Of a DNA stretch of 64,000 bases, positions 50,039 through 63,816 are shown piece by piece. The stretch is from Ustilago trichophora (Eukaryota; Basidiomycota; Ustilaginomycetes; Ustilaginales; Ustilaginaceae). The translations under genes and the position numbers were made by a program. The notes beneath the pieces were generated by a model. The model searched no databases, was not told the DNA's origin, and saw nothing but the letters and a program-made list of their open reading frames with translations. The stretch is from contig OOIN01000001.1 in NCBI GenBank assembly GCA_900323505.1, positions 372,001 through 436,000 of the forward strand. Direction: 5' to 3'. Position 1 is the stretch's first letter. The number at the start of each line of letters is the position of its first letter.

Positions 50039-50146
50039 GGTCGAATGCCCGAGTGGTTATGGGGCTGGCTTCAAGAACATATGATTTCTTGGCCACGTTA
50101 TGGCAACATCTCCAGTATTTCCTGGGTTCGAATCCCAGTTCGACCA
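50039..50146 (+). tRNA. tRNA with intron, probably tRNA-Leu(CAA)
   Basis: The 7-bp acceptor stem GGTCGAA (50039-50045) pairs with TTCGACC (50139-50145). Box A is TGCCCGAGTGG and box B GGTTCGAATCC, with a T stem CTGGG/CCCAG around TTCGAAT. The D arm CCCGAGTGGTTATGGG is of Leu/Ser type. Canonical numbering from A21 puts CAA at positions 34-36 (50072-50074). The 108-nt length requires an intron 3' of the anticodon. Its sequence contains TTCTTG able to pair with the anticodon CAAGAA, as in fungal tRNA-Leu(CAA) precursors. The 3' half of the anticodon stem is ambiguous (see findings). A T7 terminator follows. Confidence 0.85.
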
Positions 50147-50151
50147 AATAC

Positions 50152-50158
50152 TTTTTTT
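50152..50158 (+). terminator. RNA polymerase III T7 terminator
   Basis: Seven T residues start 6 nt after the tRNA discriminator base, the usual Pol III stop. Confidence 0.85.
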
Positions 50159-51753
50159 CTTCCCTTTCGGCCTGGTGATTAAACAATAAGAAGAGGCAAG
50201 TGCATCATCCCACCGTTGCTGGACAAGCTGGGGTGAAATGAGAAAAGGACAGCCACAAACATAACGTGACAGCGCAAGACAGCCAAGAGATACATTTTTG
50301 AAGCCACAGTTAGATGAAAGTGAGTGGGTGGATGTGGGGGGATAAGGTTACTGATCTAGCGAGAGGGTGGTTGACCATGTGAGGATGTGGCAAGCGAGAA
50401 GAAGGGTCCTTTGGAAGGAAACCAAGTCAACAATCTGTGTACTGCACAACGCCGATATGGGCGCATGGCATTCAAGGAGAGCATGGCAACCCGCTTAACG
50501 TTATCAGTCGAGAGACAGGGTTGCAGAGAAAAGAGCGAGGACGAGAGACCATGGAGTGGGGAAATTAGACTCTTCAGGCTCCCTGACTGAGTCGGAATTG
50601 AGAAAGGATATCAAATTGGACACAAGACCACAGAGTCGCGCGCGCGGAGAATCGGCTTGCAGCACACACGCACACACTGTCACGAGTCTGTACAGTATCC
50701 AACGCTTTTGCCCCTGAACTTGAACTTGTTCTTGCTGCCTGCAGTGGTTGGCGGAGAAGAGAGAAAGCATGTGCATTGACTTGTTTGTGATTCAAATTTT
50801 AAGTATTCTTATTGGAGGACAACGTCTTGAGCCGCGCGGGGTTTGGTTGTAGCCGGCCAGCAAGCAAGCCACGAAGCAAGAGAGAGATGGAAAGGAAAGA
50901 GAGCAAGAGAAAAATGTGCTGGAGCACGCAGGAGCAGCACAAGCAGCAGCAGGTGAGACAGGGTCGACCGACAGGCAATAGAAGGGGTTTGTCGGTCTCA
51001 GATTTGGGTGCCCATCTTTTAAAAACCGATGATTGCTTGTGCGCCGTGCACCGGCCAAAGCGCGTGTGACGGTGAGGGACTGACAGACTGCGTGTGTAAC
51101 TTTTTTGGACTCTTTTTGATTTTTGACTTTCAAGGGCTGCTCGCGGCTTTGGCTCCTTGCTCGATTGCATCTTTTGTGAGAACAACCAACCAACCAACCA
51201 ACAACGCCTCCTTCGCCCGCCGGACCCTCACCGCAGCTCACATGCACATGCTCATCTTCAACTAAACCACCATCGCAACCTTGCATCCTTGTACGGCCTG
51301 CAACTCTCATCTTCCACTGCCATCGTTCACCCTTCACTTAAAAACCATTCTCCAGCTTCTTGGCACTTTCAACACCAGCAAAATCGTCACCGTGGCTGCC
51401 AACCTCCAGATTCACACATCCGTCATCCGAGCCAGTGCTTGATCTACCACCTCGAATCGATATAGGACTGCATTCTCCAGGACCGTCGCTGTCCAAGTCA
51501 CCAAACCCGGCATTTCACTTCCACTTTATCATCTCATTCACCGCACCGGGCCGGTCATCCTTCCCTCACTTTCATTCCGGCATACTGACCGCCCGGCCAA
51601 CAATACCTCAATGTGCGCAAAATAACGATCCAGTTGTCCATCTCATCGCCGCCGACGACGTCAAACCTGTCTAGCTGCATGCCGCACAGCGTTCAATCGC
51701 TCCCATTTACGTAATCGGCTCGGTCACGTCACGTTCGCGCTCACTTTTGCGCC
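50159..51753. promoter_or_regulatory. Intergenic; long leader/promoter region of the Sec7 gene
   Basis: No gene seen. Repeats of ACCAACC at 51182-51203, and CA-rich, pyrimidine-rich sequence from 51230 to the ATG, as in promoters or leaders of large fungal genes. Short ORFs here could be upstream ORFs (for example from 51360). Confidence 0.45.
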
Positions 51754-54700
51754 ATGGTATCTACATTGAACGGTACCGACGATACAGGCCGCGTCTCATC
51801 GTCCCAACGCGAACCACAACGCGGAGCAGAGGCCATCTCCAACTTTTACGGTCGCTACTCGACCGATCATGGCTCGGTTCGACCCAAAAATATTGACTCG
51901 TCCCTGTCCAGCCACGCCGGCAGCATTCGCAGATCTTCCTCCGGAACTGAATTCTACTCTCATGCTCACAGCGTGAATGGCGGCGACGAGGCTACATCTT
52001 CAGTACAAGCCCCAGCTTCAGCCCAAGCCAAAGCGCCTCGCGTCTACACCTCTTTCTCGGCAGCAGCAGCAGCAGCATCCCGTTCATCACTCAACAAACG
52101 AAGCTCGCAAGCTAGCCTTCCCAGTAATGCTGCAGCGTCACCATCCCTTCGCAATTCGCCTTCATTCTCTTCTCCTCACGGTTCCTCCTCAGCATTCGGA
52201 GAGCTCACCGCCTCGAGCAGCGGTGGCGCCGTCTCTGGCCTTGTATCACCTTCGGTAGCTACCAAAGGCACCTCGTTCGATATATCCGCCGCCAATCAGT
52301 ACACACCTGGCTCGCTTGCAAACACCTTTCCGTGGCTCTCGACAAATCCTTCAGCTGCAACGAGGCAAGATCGTGCGTCGCCGGCAGCGCAGAACAGGGG
52401 GGTGGCGCAGGCCAAGATGGACTCACCTCCCGTGTCTCAGTACAGCAAAGGCAAAGGTTTTGGTTTCAACCCTAGCGAAGACCACGCAGTTCCAAAACCT
52501 GGCTCCAGGATTCGCCCCACCCCCAGTTCCTCCAAGACCGACATGCGCAACACCACAGACTCTGTCAGTCGAGGACTTGGTTTTCAGTCCTCATCCGAGC
52601 TCGACTTGCCCGAGCGTATGCGCAGCCAGCGCAAGGGAGCTTTGGCGCCCCCACGTCTCTCTCAAGATCCCATCGCCATCAGTATCGAGGATGAGTTGCG
52701 ACCTCGAGCTAGCGCACCGGCCAAGAACGATTCGGCCTTTTCCCGTCTCGGTCGCGCCTTTCGCCGCAAGAGCAAGACCGGCAGCGACTTCAAAGTGGAC
52801 CTCGGCGCTGATGCTCGAGACGTACCGCCACTGCCCAAGACTCCTCGAAGAGTGCCCAGCCAGGCGCTACCCTCCAAACCATCGGACCCCTTTGCTGCAA
52901 AGGCGCTCAAAGCTAGCAGCGGCTTTGTCGATCCCGCTCTGCTCCGGCCTAAATTCAGCATGGACGTCAATGGCAAACAGAGAGAGGTATCTGAAGATCA
53001 ACAACGAGCTTCTACATCCGTCGAAACATTCAGCAAGCCGTCCGACTCATCTTTGGGTCAGGGAGGCGCTCTGTACCGCGTCGAAGATCGCCCGATGACT
53101 CGGCAGGATACGCAAGCCTCGTCATCGCAGGCCGATGACAGCAGGGACATCGGATCGATGGACATTGGATCGAAGCGCAAAGCTTCCGAACCGAAAATCG
53201 CCTCGTCGCAGGGGAATACGGTTGCCAACGACGCGGAGCAGGTAGTCGCCACACGCGAGGCTCCCTCGACCGGTGAGCACGCCACGCTAGCGCCCAAAGC
53301 CGAGGGCAAACACGCAGAAAGTCAGCAAATGGACGACGAAGAAGTCAACCACGTCGAGAGCGAGACGCAGATCAAGCCGACAGACGCCGATGCTCTACCG
53401 CCTACTACCGACTCGGACTATGCACTGATGGGCTCGGATGCAGTGAATCCTTCTACGCGTGCCGTGCAAGGCTCATCAAAACGACCTACATCGATGGAGT
53501 CGACCACATCAAGCGCGCGTCGCAGGTCTCTGGCTTTTCTCGCTTCCGCTATCTCGATGGGCGCTATCGCCGCCGAGACAGAAGAAGAAGACGATCGTCC
53601 CACAGAAGCAGACAGCAAGAGTGGTGAGAACAAGGAAGACGAGCTTGATGCCCACGCTTCGACGAACGATAGCGACGCAATCGATCCCGCAAGGCCCTCT
53701 CTCACGTCCATCCCTGTCACTGTATCCCGCACCAACTCGAATGCCTCGCTTCCAAAGCAAGGCTTCTCGGCAGAAAACGCAGCACCGACCTTCACAGCCA
53801 TGTCTCGTGTCTCGAGCGCGGATCGCAGGCGTCTGGAGCCCAAGTCGGCTACCCGCAACGATCAGATTCCCAGTATCTTGTCAGACTTTCTTGGTATGGA
53901 TGCGGACCTGGCGGCCAAGGATGGCAAGAGAGTGAAGAGCAAAACACCCTCTCGTCCTGCCCCTGATGAGCACTCGGCAGCGGATTCCTCCGCGGACAGC
54001 ATAAGCGTGCCATTGGCGCGTTCAGTCAGTGGGACGTCGGAAGGCCGCAAGTCGTCCTTCAGTACATCTCCTAAAGCCACCCGCGCCACCAAAGGCGTCT
54101 ACATGTCCCCACCTGCAGGCCCTAGCATGGGCGGTTTTGTATCGCCCTTCTATGTCGCCCCGCTCACATCAGTCGACTCGGGCATCGCCAATCGCCCGAG
54201 TCGTCCATCTGGTCGGCGTGCGAGCGCCAGCTCACGATCTGCCCATAGCGATGACTCCAAGAGCTTCCACAGCGGTCCACGACGCGGCTCGGCGTCACTC
54301 GCTGTCCCTGACAGCACAACTAGGGAAGGACAAGATACGGCCAACGCTCGACGCGCCACGGAAAGCCAGGGTGACCAATCTCGCGAAGCTGCTGCGTCTG
54401 AGAAGGCGAGAAAGGTCAAGTCGTTTGGTAATCTTCGTGCTTCCGCTAGCGATCAGAGCCAGGAGGCGATGCCGCGTGCCAGCACTTCCAGATTGCCTTC
54501 GTCCTCGGTACTTCCGAATGCTAATGCGAACCGAGAGCTGTCGCCGACTTCCCCGACTTCCTCTGACGCCGATGCGACAGCCAAAGGCCTCCCCAATACC
54601 CCACACGAAGGCACGCTGGCTCGGTCTCAGAGCATCAGCCAGCGTCTTCTCCGCCGTCCAAAGACGAGCGGAGCCGAGGCAGGCTTGGGTCGCGATCGCT

Positions 54701-57700
54701 CGACCCTGGCACCGGAAGATGCCGAGGGAATTGCGGGCTCGCGCAGAGGTTCCGGTCCTGGACGTGCATCACTCGACGAGTCGGGTCGCTCAGCCAAGCC
54801 ATATTCGTCGTCGCCTACTGAAGCTGACTTTGAGATGCTGGCATCACGCGATCTGGCAGCGACGCCGACAAATCCTAGTGAAGTGACGGAGCGACAGCGA
54901 AGCAATGCGGCCGCCGAGAGCGGTCGTGCTTCGACCTCCGAACGCAGGGACAGCTCAGCGCTTGGTCGTAGACCCAGCGAACAGAGCACGGGAGCCATCA
55001 CGCCATCCTCATCTAGACTCGAGTCACAAGGCGGCGCCGCCGCTCTCTTTGGCAATCCCACAACAAGGCCACGCACTTCGTCTCTGCTCCCGTCGTTCGG
55101 CTTCAATAGAAGTCGAACCGGATCCTCGGCTGGTCTGGAGGGAGCAGGTAAAAGCCCTGGCAATTTCGGCAGCGGCGCTCGTTCTGCCTCGGGCAGTTTC
55201 TGGCGCGAAACTGGCGATCCTCTCAGTCCGTCCGCTACCAACACGCAGCAGTCGGATGTCAATGGAGCAAATCGGTCACCGCGAGCCTCTTCCAGCTCGC
55301 GACCTTCTTTCAGTAGGCAGTTGTCAGCAAGCACGGGTCTGTCGGACGTGGAGGCCAAGCAACTGTCGGCCAAACCAGAAAAGAAGTTCTCGCTGTCTGC
55401 CTTCTTGCCCTACGATGACGAGGATGCGCCCGAGTACGCTGAGCGAATCGCATCGACGGCGCCCAAGACTCAGATCGCCGCCATCTTGGCCTCGAGTCCT
55501 GACGCCTTTTACGTCGACGCGCTTCATCACTTTATGACGCGCTTCTGGTTCAACGGTCTTCCGCTCGACATCGCTCTGCGAAAGCTGCTCATGGACCTGC
55601 ATTTGCCAAAGGAAACCCAGCAGATCGATCGAGTCATGGAAGCTTTCGCCAAACGGTACAACGAGTGCAACGGTGGCCTCTTTGCCTCGGATGACCAACC
55701 CTACATCTTGTCGTTTTCGCTGATGATGCTGCACACCGATGCCTTCAACAAAAACGCCAAAAACAAGATGACCAAAGTCGACTACCTCCGGAACACGGGC
55801 TCGAGTGGCGTCCCGACCGAGATTCTCGAATATCTGTACGACAATCTGACTTTTACGCAGTTCATCTATATTGAGGATGAAGAGGGTGGACGTCGGCGCC
55901 CTTCCGAGGCTTCGGGCATGTCCCTGACCGGGGCCGGCATGCCTTCCTCTCTGGCTGCCCAGGGCGCAGCTGCGAACAGCCGTACCAAGATCGACCCTTA
56001 CTACCTCATCACACAAGGCCGACTAGGTGAGCTGCGACCGGATTTGGAGCATGTCATTCCCGAAGACACTCCATTCTCCTACACAGGATCCCTGCCGACC
56101 TTTGACGTCGATCGACTGAACTCTGCGTTCCTCCACGCCCCAAGCATCGAGATCGTCACTACGAAGAACACGGACGAGCAGTCTGGCGCTTCGACTCCGA
56201 ATGCAGGCGAAGAGGAAGTTGTGTCTCTCAAGGTGACCAAGGTGGGTGTCGTCAATCGCAAGGACGACATGTCCGACGGAGGCAAGAAATCCGCCTCTCG
56301 CAAGTGGAAGACGAGTGGTTTGCTTCTCACGGGCTCTCAGCTGCTTCTCTTCAAAGACATCATCTGGATCAATGCTCTGCAGTCCCAGATCCTCGATCAG
56401 GTGGGGCATTCGCTTCTGTGCAATGGTATCCCGACAGAGGACACAGCAGGTCACGAGATGGTGGAGGGCGGCGTTGTGATCTCCCCCCGAATCACCTACT
56501 TCCGACCGGATGGTGTCATCTCGCTGGCTGATGCGGTCGCGGTCAAGGACCACTCCTACGGCAAATACGACTTTGTCTTTAGGCTACTTGCAGCCAAGGG
56601 CCGCCAGTACCTGGTGCAGGCACAGAGCGAGGACGACATGAATGACTGGATCCACAAGATCAACTTCTGCGCTAGCTTCCGCACATCAAACATCAAGATT
56701 CGCGGTCTCGACCTTGCGCCTCGCGTCGGATCCGGCTCAGCGCTGCAGGATATCGACCCTTTGGATCGAAGTGATGCACTGGAGAGCCGCTTTGGCCGCC
56801 CCGGGCTTTCTAGGACCTCGTTCTCCGAGTCGAGGTTGGATCTGGACGACAGCGGAAGATCTACACCCATTGCCGATGATGCTGGTGATCTGTCAAGGGA
56901 CGGCGCGCTGCGTTTGAGCGTTGACCCCATGTCTCGTAATAGCGAGAGCGACGGGCCTCCTCGACCTCGCTCTTCAACTTCCCACCGAATGAGCCCAGCA
57001 TCCTCTGCATTGCAGAAGAGGGCCAAGGCGCGTCGCGAGCTGATGTTGACAAAAATTGCCGAGACGGAAGTGCAGTTGGAACGTGCCGCAGCGCGGTTGG
57101 CGGACGAGATCCGCCTTGCGCGACACTTTGCCATCTTGACGCCGTTCCTCAAATCGACTCGGGATCGTATCGAGATGTCGGCATTGCCTCTTGCTAGCCG
57201 CATTCGAGCGCTGCGTCTGGATGTGGCCAAGGCCGAGTCGCGATGCAAGATCCTACGTCTAGATTTGGCGGCGGGTGAACGCGTTGCTCGAGCCTTGCTT
57301 CCCAATACCTACCTGTCGACGTCAGCGATGCGCGCAGCCAATCGCATGCCATCTGCCCAAGTGGCGACGCCACAGCTGCTCGAGCTGGGCAGTATCTCGG
57401 ACTCTCAGACGCAGTTCGAAGAGCTCTTTGCACCGCTTGGATCCGGCAACAATGGCAGCAGCACCGGCAACTACGATTCGCCATCGACGGTAACTGCGTT
57501 GTCGGGAACGGTGAACAAGCCAGCTTCGCACCAGAGGAACCAAATGAACCTGAACGCGGTCTCTGAGCAACCAGCGGACGAGTCGCCTGTCATGTCGAGC
57601 AGGCGCCAGATGCCTGAGCCCGACAAGGTTGATGAAGAGCAAGCGGAGAAAGCTGGCAACGACGCAGCCGCAAAGAAGACTGCCAAACGCCCATCGTCGC

Positions 57701-57921
57701 CGTCCCACTCTGTCCTGTCGCAGTCTTCTGGTGAGAATCAGGGACGAAACGAGCGCGGAATGCGGGGTTCAGCAGCCGACGAAGTGCCCGAAGAGTGGGA
57801 CTTGAGTCAAGTCGCTCGACCAGGTACGAACCGAATCAGCTTGGTGGATCTTCCTTCGCCTGACGAGCTTCAGGAAGCCACGGGTGGACGCTTCCGCTTT
57901 GGTCTCAGATCGGCCGAGTGA
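51754..57921 (+). CDS. Sec7-PH domain Arf guanine-nucleotide exchange factor (Syt1/EFA6-like)
   Basis: A 2055-residue protein. Residues 1-1200 are disordered, rich in Ser, Pro, Arg and Ala, with many RRxS-type sites. The Sec7 domain spans about 1210-1375 and includes FWFNGLPLDIALRKLLMDLH, LPKETQQIDRVMEAFAKRYN and LSFSLMMLHTDAFNKNAKNK, the Arf-binding groove motifs. A PH domain follows at ~1505-1645 (SRKWKTSGLLLTGSQLLLF ... YLVQAQSEDDMNDWIHKINF), which would bind phosphoinositides. A coiled coil spans ~1750-1850 (RRELMLTKIAETEVQLERAA). This Sec7-PH-coiled-coil order is that of EFA6 and yeast Syt1, which act on Arf GTPases at the plasma membrane or Golgi. The residues aligned with the catalytic glutamic finger of ARNO read ASSPD, without Glu. 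Single exon; the start ATG is preceded by a long leader. Confidence 0.9.
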   Translation: MVSTLNGTDDTGRVSSSQREPQRGAEAISNFYGRYSTDHGSVRPKNIDSSLSSHAGSIRRSSSGTEFYSHAHSVNGGDEATSSVQAPASAQAKAPRVYTSFSAAAAAASRSSLNKRSSQASLPSNAAASPSLRNSPSFSSPHGSSSAFGELTASSSGGAVSGLVSPSVATKGTSFDISAANQYTPGSLANTFPWLSTNPSAATRQDRASPAAQNRGVAQAKMDSPPVSQYSKGKGFGFNPSEDHAVPKPGSRIRPTPSSSKTDMRNTTDSVSRGLGFQSSSELDLPERMRSQRKGALAPPRLSQDPIAISIEDELRPRASAPAKNDSAFSRLGRAFRRKSKTGSDFKVDLGADARDVPPLPKTPRRVPSQALPSKPSDPFAAKALKASSGFVDPALLRPKFSMDVNGKQREVSEDQQRASTSVETFSKPSDSSLGQGGALYRVEDRPMTRQDTQASSSQADDSRDIGSMDIGSKRKASEPKIASSQGNTVANDAEQVVATREAPSTGEHATLAPKAEGKHAESQQMDDEEVNHVESETQIKPTDADALPPTTDSDYALMGSDAVNPSTRAVQGSSKRPTSMESTTSSARRRSLAFLASAISMGAIAAETEEEDDRPTEADSKSGENKEDELDAHASTNDSDAIDPARPSLTSIPVTVSRTNSNASLPKQGFSAENAAPTFTAMSRVSSADRRRLEPKSATRNDQIPSILSDFLGMDADLAAKDGKRVKSKTPSRPAPDEHSAADSSADSISVPLARSVSGTSEGRKSSFSTSPKATRATKGVYMSPPAGPSMGGFVSPFYVAPLTSVDSGIANRPSRPSGRRASASSRSAHSDDSKSFHSGPRRGSASLAVPDSTTREGQDTANARRATESQGDQSREAAASEKARKVKSFGNLRASASDQSQEAMPRASTSRLPSSSVLPNANANRELSPTSPTSSDADATAKGLPNTPHEGTLARSQSISQRLLRRPKTSGAEAGLGRDRSTLAPEDAEGIAGSRRGSGPGRASLDESGRSAKPYSSSPTEADFEMLASRDLAATPTNPSEVTERQRSNAAAESGRASTSERRDSSALGRRPSEQSTGAITPSSSRLESQGGAAALFGNPTTRPRTSSLLPSFGFNRSRTGSSAGLEGAGKSPGNFGSGARSASGSFWRETGDPLSPSATNTQQSDVNGANRSPRASSSSRPSFSRQLSASTGLSDVEAKQLSAKPEKKFSLSAFLPYDDEDAPEYAERIASTAPKTQIAAILASSPDAFYVDALHHFMTRFWFNGLPLDIALRKLLMDLHLPKETQQIDRVMEAFAKRYNECNGGLFASDDQPYILSFSLMMLHTDAFNKNAKNKMTKVDYLRNTGSSGVPTEILEYLYDNLTFTQFIYIEDEEGGRRRPSEASGMSLTGAGMPSSLAAQGAAANSRTKIDPYYLITQGRLGELRPDLEHVIPEDTPFSYTGSLPTFDVDRLNSAFLHAPSIEIVTTKNTDEQSGASTPNAGEEEVVSLKVTKVGVVNRKDDMSDGGKKSASRKWKTSGLLLTGSQLLLFKDIIWINALQSQILDQVGHSLLCNGIPTEDTAGHEMVEGGVVISPRITYFRPDGVISLADAVAVKDHSYGKYDFVFRLLAAKGRQYLVQAQSEDDMNDWIHKINFCASFRTSNIKIRGLDLAPRVGSGSALQDIDPLDRSDALESRFGRPGLSRTSFSESRLDLDDSGRSTPIADDAGDLSRDGALRLSVDPMSRNSESDGPPRPRSSTSHRMSPASSALQKRAKARRELMLTKIAETEVQLERAAARLADEIRLARHFAILTPFLKSTRDRIEMSALPLASRIRALRLDVAKAESRCKILRLDLAAGERVARALLPNTYLSTSAMRAANRMPSAQVATPQLLELGSISDSQTQFEELFAPLGSGNNGSSTGNYDSPSTVTALSGTVNKPASHQRNQMNLNAVSEQPADESPVMSSRRQMPEPDKVDEEQAEKAGNDAAAKKTAKRPSSPSHSVLSQSSGENQGRNERGMRGSAADEVPEEWDLSQVARPGTNRISLVDLPSPDELQEATGGRFRFGLRSAE

Positions 57922-59935
57922 TGGATCAGTTGTCAATATGGAATCATGGCCTGCCGGCCGGCCGGACATCAGCACAGGAATTGGGTTTGATCGCCGGTGA
58001 GGTCCTCGATGTAACGCTATTTTGTGTCTATGAAATGTAAGAAGAGCAGTCATTCCACGTGATTGAGGCGGCGCAAAGTGCCTGCCCAGCAGAGTGTTGA
58101 TAGTGTGCGGGGTTCGGGAGTAGGGATTGAGAGTGCGGGGGAGAAGTTGATGCTCTACACTCCGACTCGTGCGGGGAAGGGGTTAGCATTTCTCGCGCGA
58201 ATTTGAGTGCACTTGTTCACAGGACGCGTACGAAAGCTGCCACTACCAACGCAATGAATCGCGCGAGTCGGAAGACCGCCTTGCCATGATGGCTGCGCTG
58301 CCGGGTATGTCGGAAAGTCCCGACAGACGGCAGAATCCACTCTTCCAATGTTCAATTTGTAGAGCCATGTTGTACCCTTAGAAGATGGTACGAGCGTTGT
58401 GGTGATGCCAATGATCAAGGTCGCGGTGCTGAATTGAATCGATCGAAACGTTGTTTGCGGCCCGATGGGAGGCGATGAGGAGGGAGAGAATGGTTTGAAC
58501 AGAGAAGCGGAAGGGAAGAGTTGAATGTGAAAGCGCGCCGGATCGACGAAATGCGACGCAGATTCAGAAGCAGCCAGAGAAAGCTGAGGAAAAGCGCAGT
58601 GACCGGATCAAGCGCGAGACGATTAGCCGGATTTTTGTTTGACGAAATCGTGCGTGGGAGCTTGCGCATGGTCTGAAGCGTAAGGAAGCAAACCTCTTAG
58701 TAAAGCTACGCAGATACAGAGACACAGATACAGAGACAATGCTTTTCACGAGGAGCAAGCGTTGCTCATAAATCAGTGATGTCCAGAAGACACCCTTTCA
58801 AAGCACGCATCCATACTACACCTCCGAGTAAAGCAGAGGCCGAGCGAGCGACTGTGGGGCCCAATCGCAACCGAACGGATGAACAATTTGTCTGGGGCAA
58901 GGGTGCCTTCTCACAATCTTCTTACTCCTGCTTGGCCCGGCTAGCGTTGCTCGCATATTTCTTTCAGATTCTATGATGTATGGCCTGTGCTCCCCAAGCA
59001 AGCTCGTGGATGAAGTTTTGTTAAAAATGAGCTTACGTGCTCTGTGCGATGAAGAGCTGAGATGCTCTTTGGACGCTGTGCGATCTAGATGCCGACCAGA
59101 GCGTGGAAGCGCCTACCAAAGACGAACAGCTTATGCGTGGCTACAGAAAGTCGACCACTGCGCGAATACGAGAAGTGCAGAGACCAGAAGGACAGGAGTC
59201 GACGTAGCACGACCGAGTGTGGGGTAAAGAGAACGGCGAGTTTGCGTCAGGACAAGCAGCTCGTGCGAAAGCATAGGACGCAAAGCCCCAAGTAAACGTC
59301 CGACAAAGGAAAGGCCCACAACGAAGCTATGGCGTTGCGGTTGTGAGTTTCGGCAGATGGGTCCGGATTGAAAAAGGCGAATCCAACTCCACTTTGTGGG
59401 ATGGCTGGTTAGATGCACGAGCATTTTCCTCGAAGAGAGGTGGCCTTCCCTTCCCATTCCGTTTGAATCGACCCCGCGCTCGCTGTCACTTTGAATTGCC
59501 TCTGGCCATCTGCCCCCCAACTCGACGCTCGCTCGCTCGCTCGTTTGGATGCGCTGCTTGCTCTCCTTTTGTTGCTCCGCTTTGGTTGCTCTGTGTCCGG
59601 TTAACCGGAGTGAAAGCATCGTCCGCCTCTCGACCGTGCGATCCTCAGAGCACACCATTCATTCAAATACTCGCAACCCTCGCCATCTATCTCGTCCCGC
59701 TACCGCTCTACGCTCGCTTCCAACCTTCTCCTCCTCCTCCTTCTCCATCATCGGATCATCTTCTTTCTCTCTTCATTCCTTTCCGTCTTCGATCGACTTC
59801 ACGCAACGGCGACACATCTAGATCTCATTCAATTGGGATTCCATACGGTCATCATCGCCATCACCATCGCCATCAACCACAAAACCTCAACCTAGGCTCT
59901 ATACCACAGCCGACTAGCACGGCTTTTCCACAAAC
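57922..59935. promoter_or_regulatory. 2-kb intergenic region, promoter of MFE2
   Basis: No supported gene in either strand; ORFs up to 236 codons overlap each other and lack family features. The part from 59680 on is pyrimidine-rich and then CATCACCATCG-rich directly before the MFE2 ATG. GCTCGCTCGCTCGCTCG lies near 59528-59545. Confidence 0.5.
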
Positions 59936-63136
<3,201 letters not shown>

Positions 63137-63780
63137 AGTTTCTTCTTACTATTTTCGATTCGATGCCCTAATTCCAGTTGTGGTTTATGATGGAATCAAG
63201 CGTGTGACGTTACCGCTTGTGTTTGAGTAGAGTGAATTGACACGCAGCGATACAGTGGCCATTCCGGCTGAGATGGACGAGAGGTACCCTTCCGGTTACT
63301 ATGGCCCCCTAGCCACGGTGGAACACAGGCGTACCAAAGCTGTGTGTCATAGGTCTCAATGGCGGCGGCAGTATAAGGCCGTGTTGCTGCCGCGCTCGTC
63401 TCATAGGGTGTGGGCGTGACCCACGCCATCTTTTTCTAACTACAGTCACATTGAGCAGCGTGGGTCTGAGCAACACTGAATTGCGCCACTTGGTTGTTTC
63501 TAGCGTTTCAAGTGCGAGACAGACAACCGTTTACAATACAGAGATGTGATACGGAGGAGAAGAGTGGGGATGATGTCGCATCGGGAGGTGGAAACGCAGA
63601 TGAAGTGGAAAAGGTGGAGCGAGGAGTCACGACTGCCGAGGAATTCCGCTGTGCGAGATGCAGACACAGGTCCCGCGCAGCAAGGATTCCAAGGATTTCA
63701 TCGCACACTTCCCGAGCTGTCCAAAAAAGCCACACACCAACACAGAACACACACGAACATGATCGGGACTGAAGCGCGCG

Positions 63781-63816
<36 letters not shown>

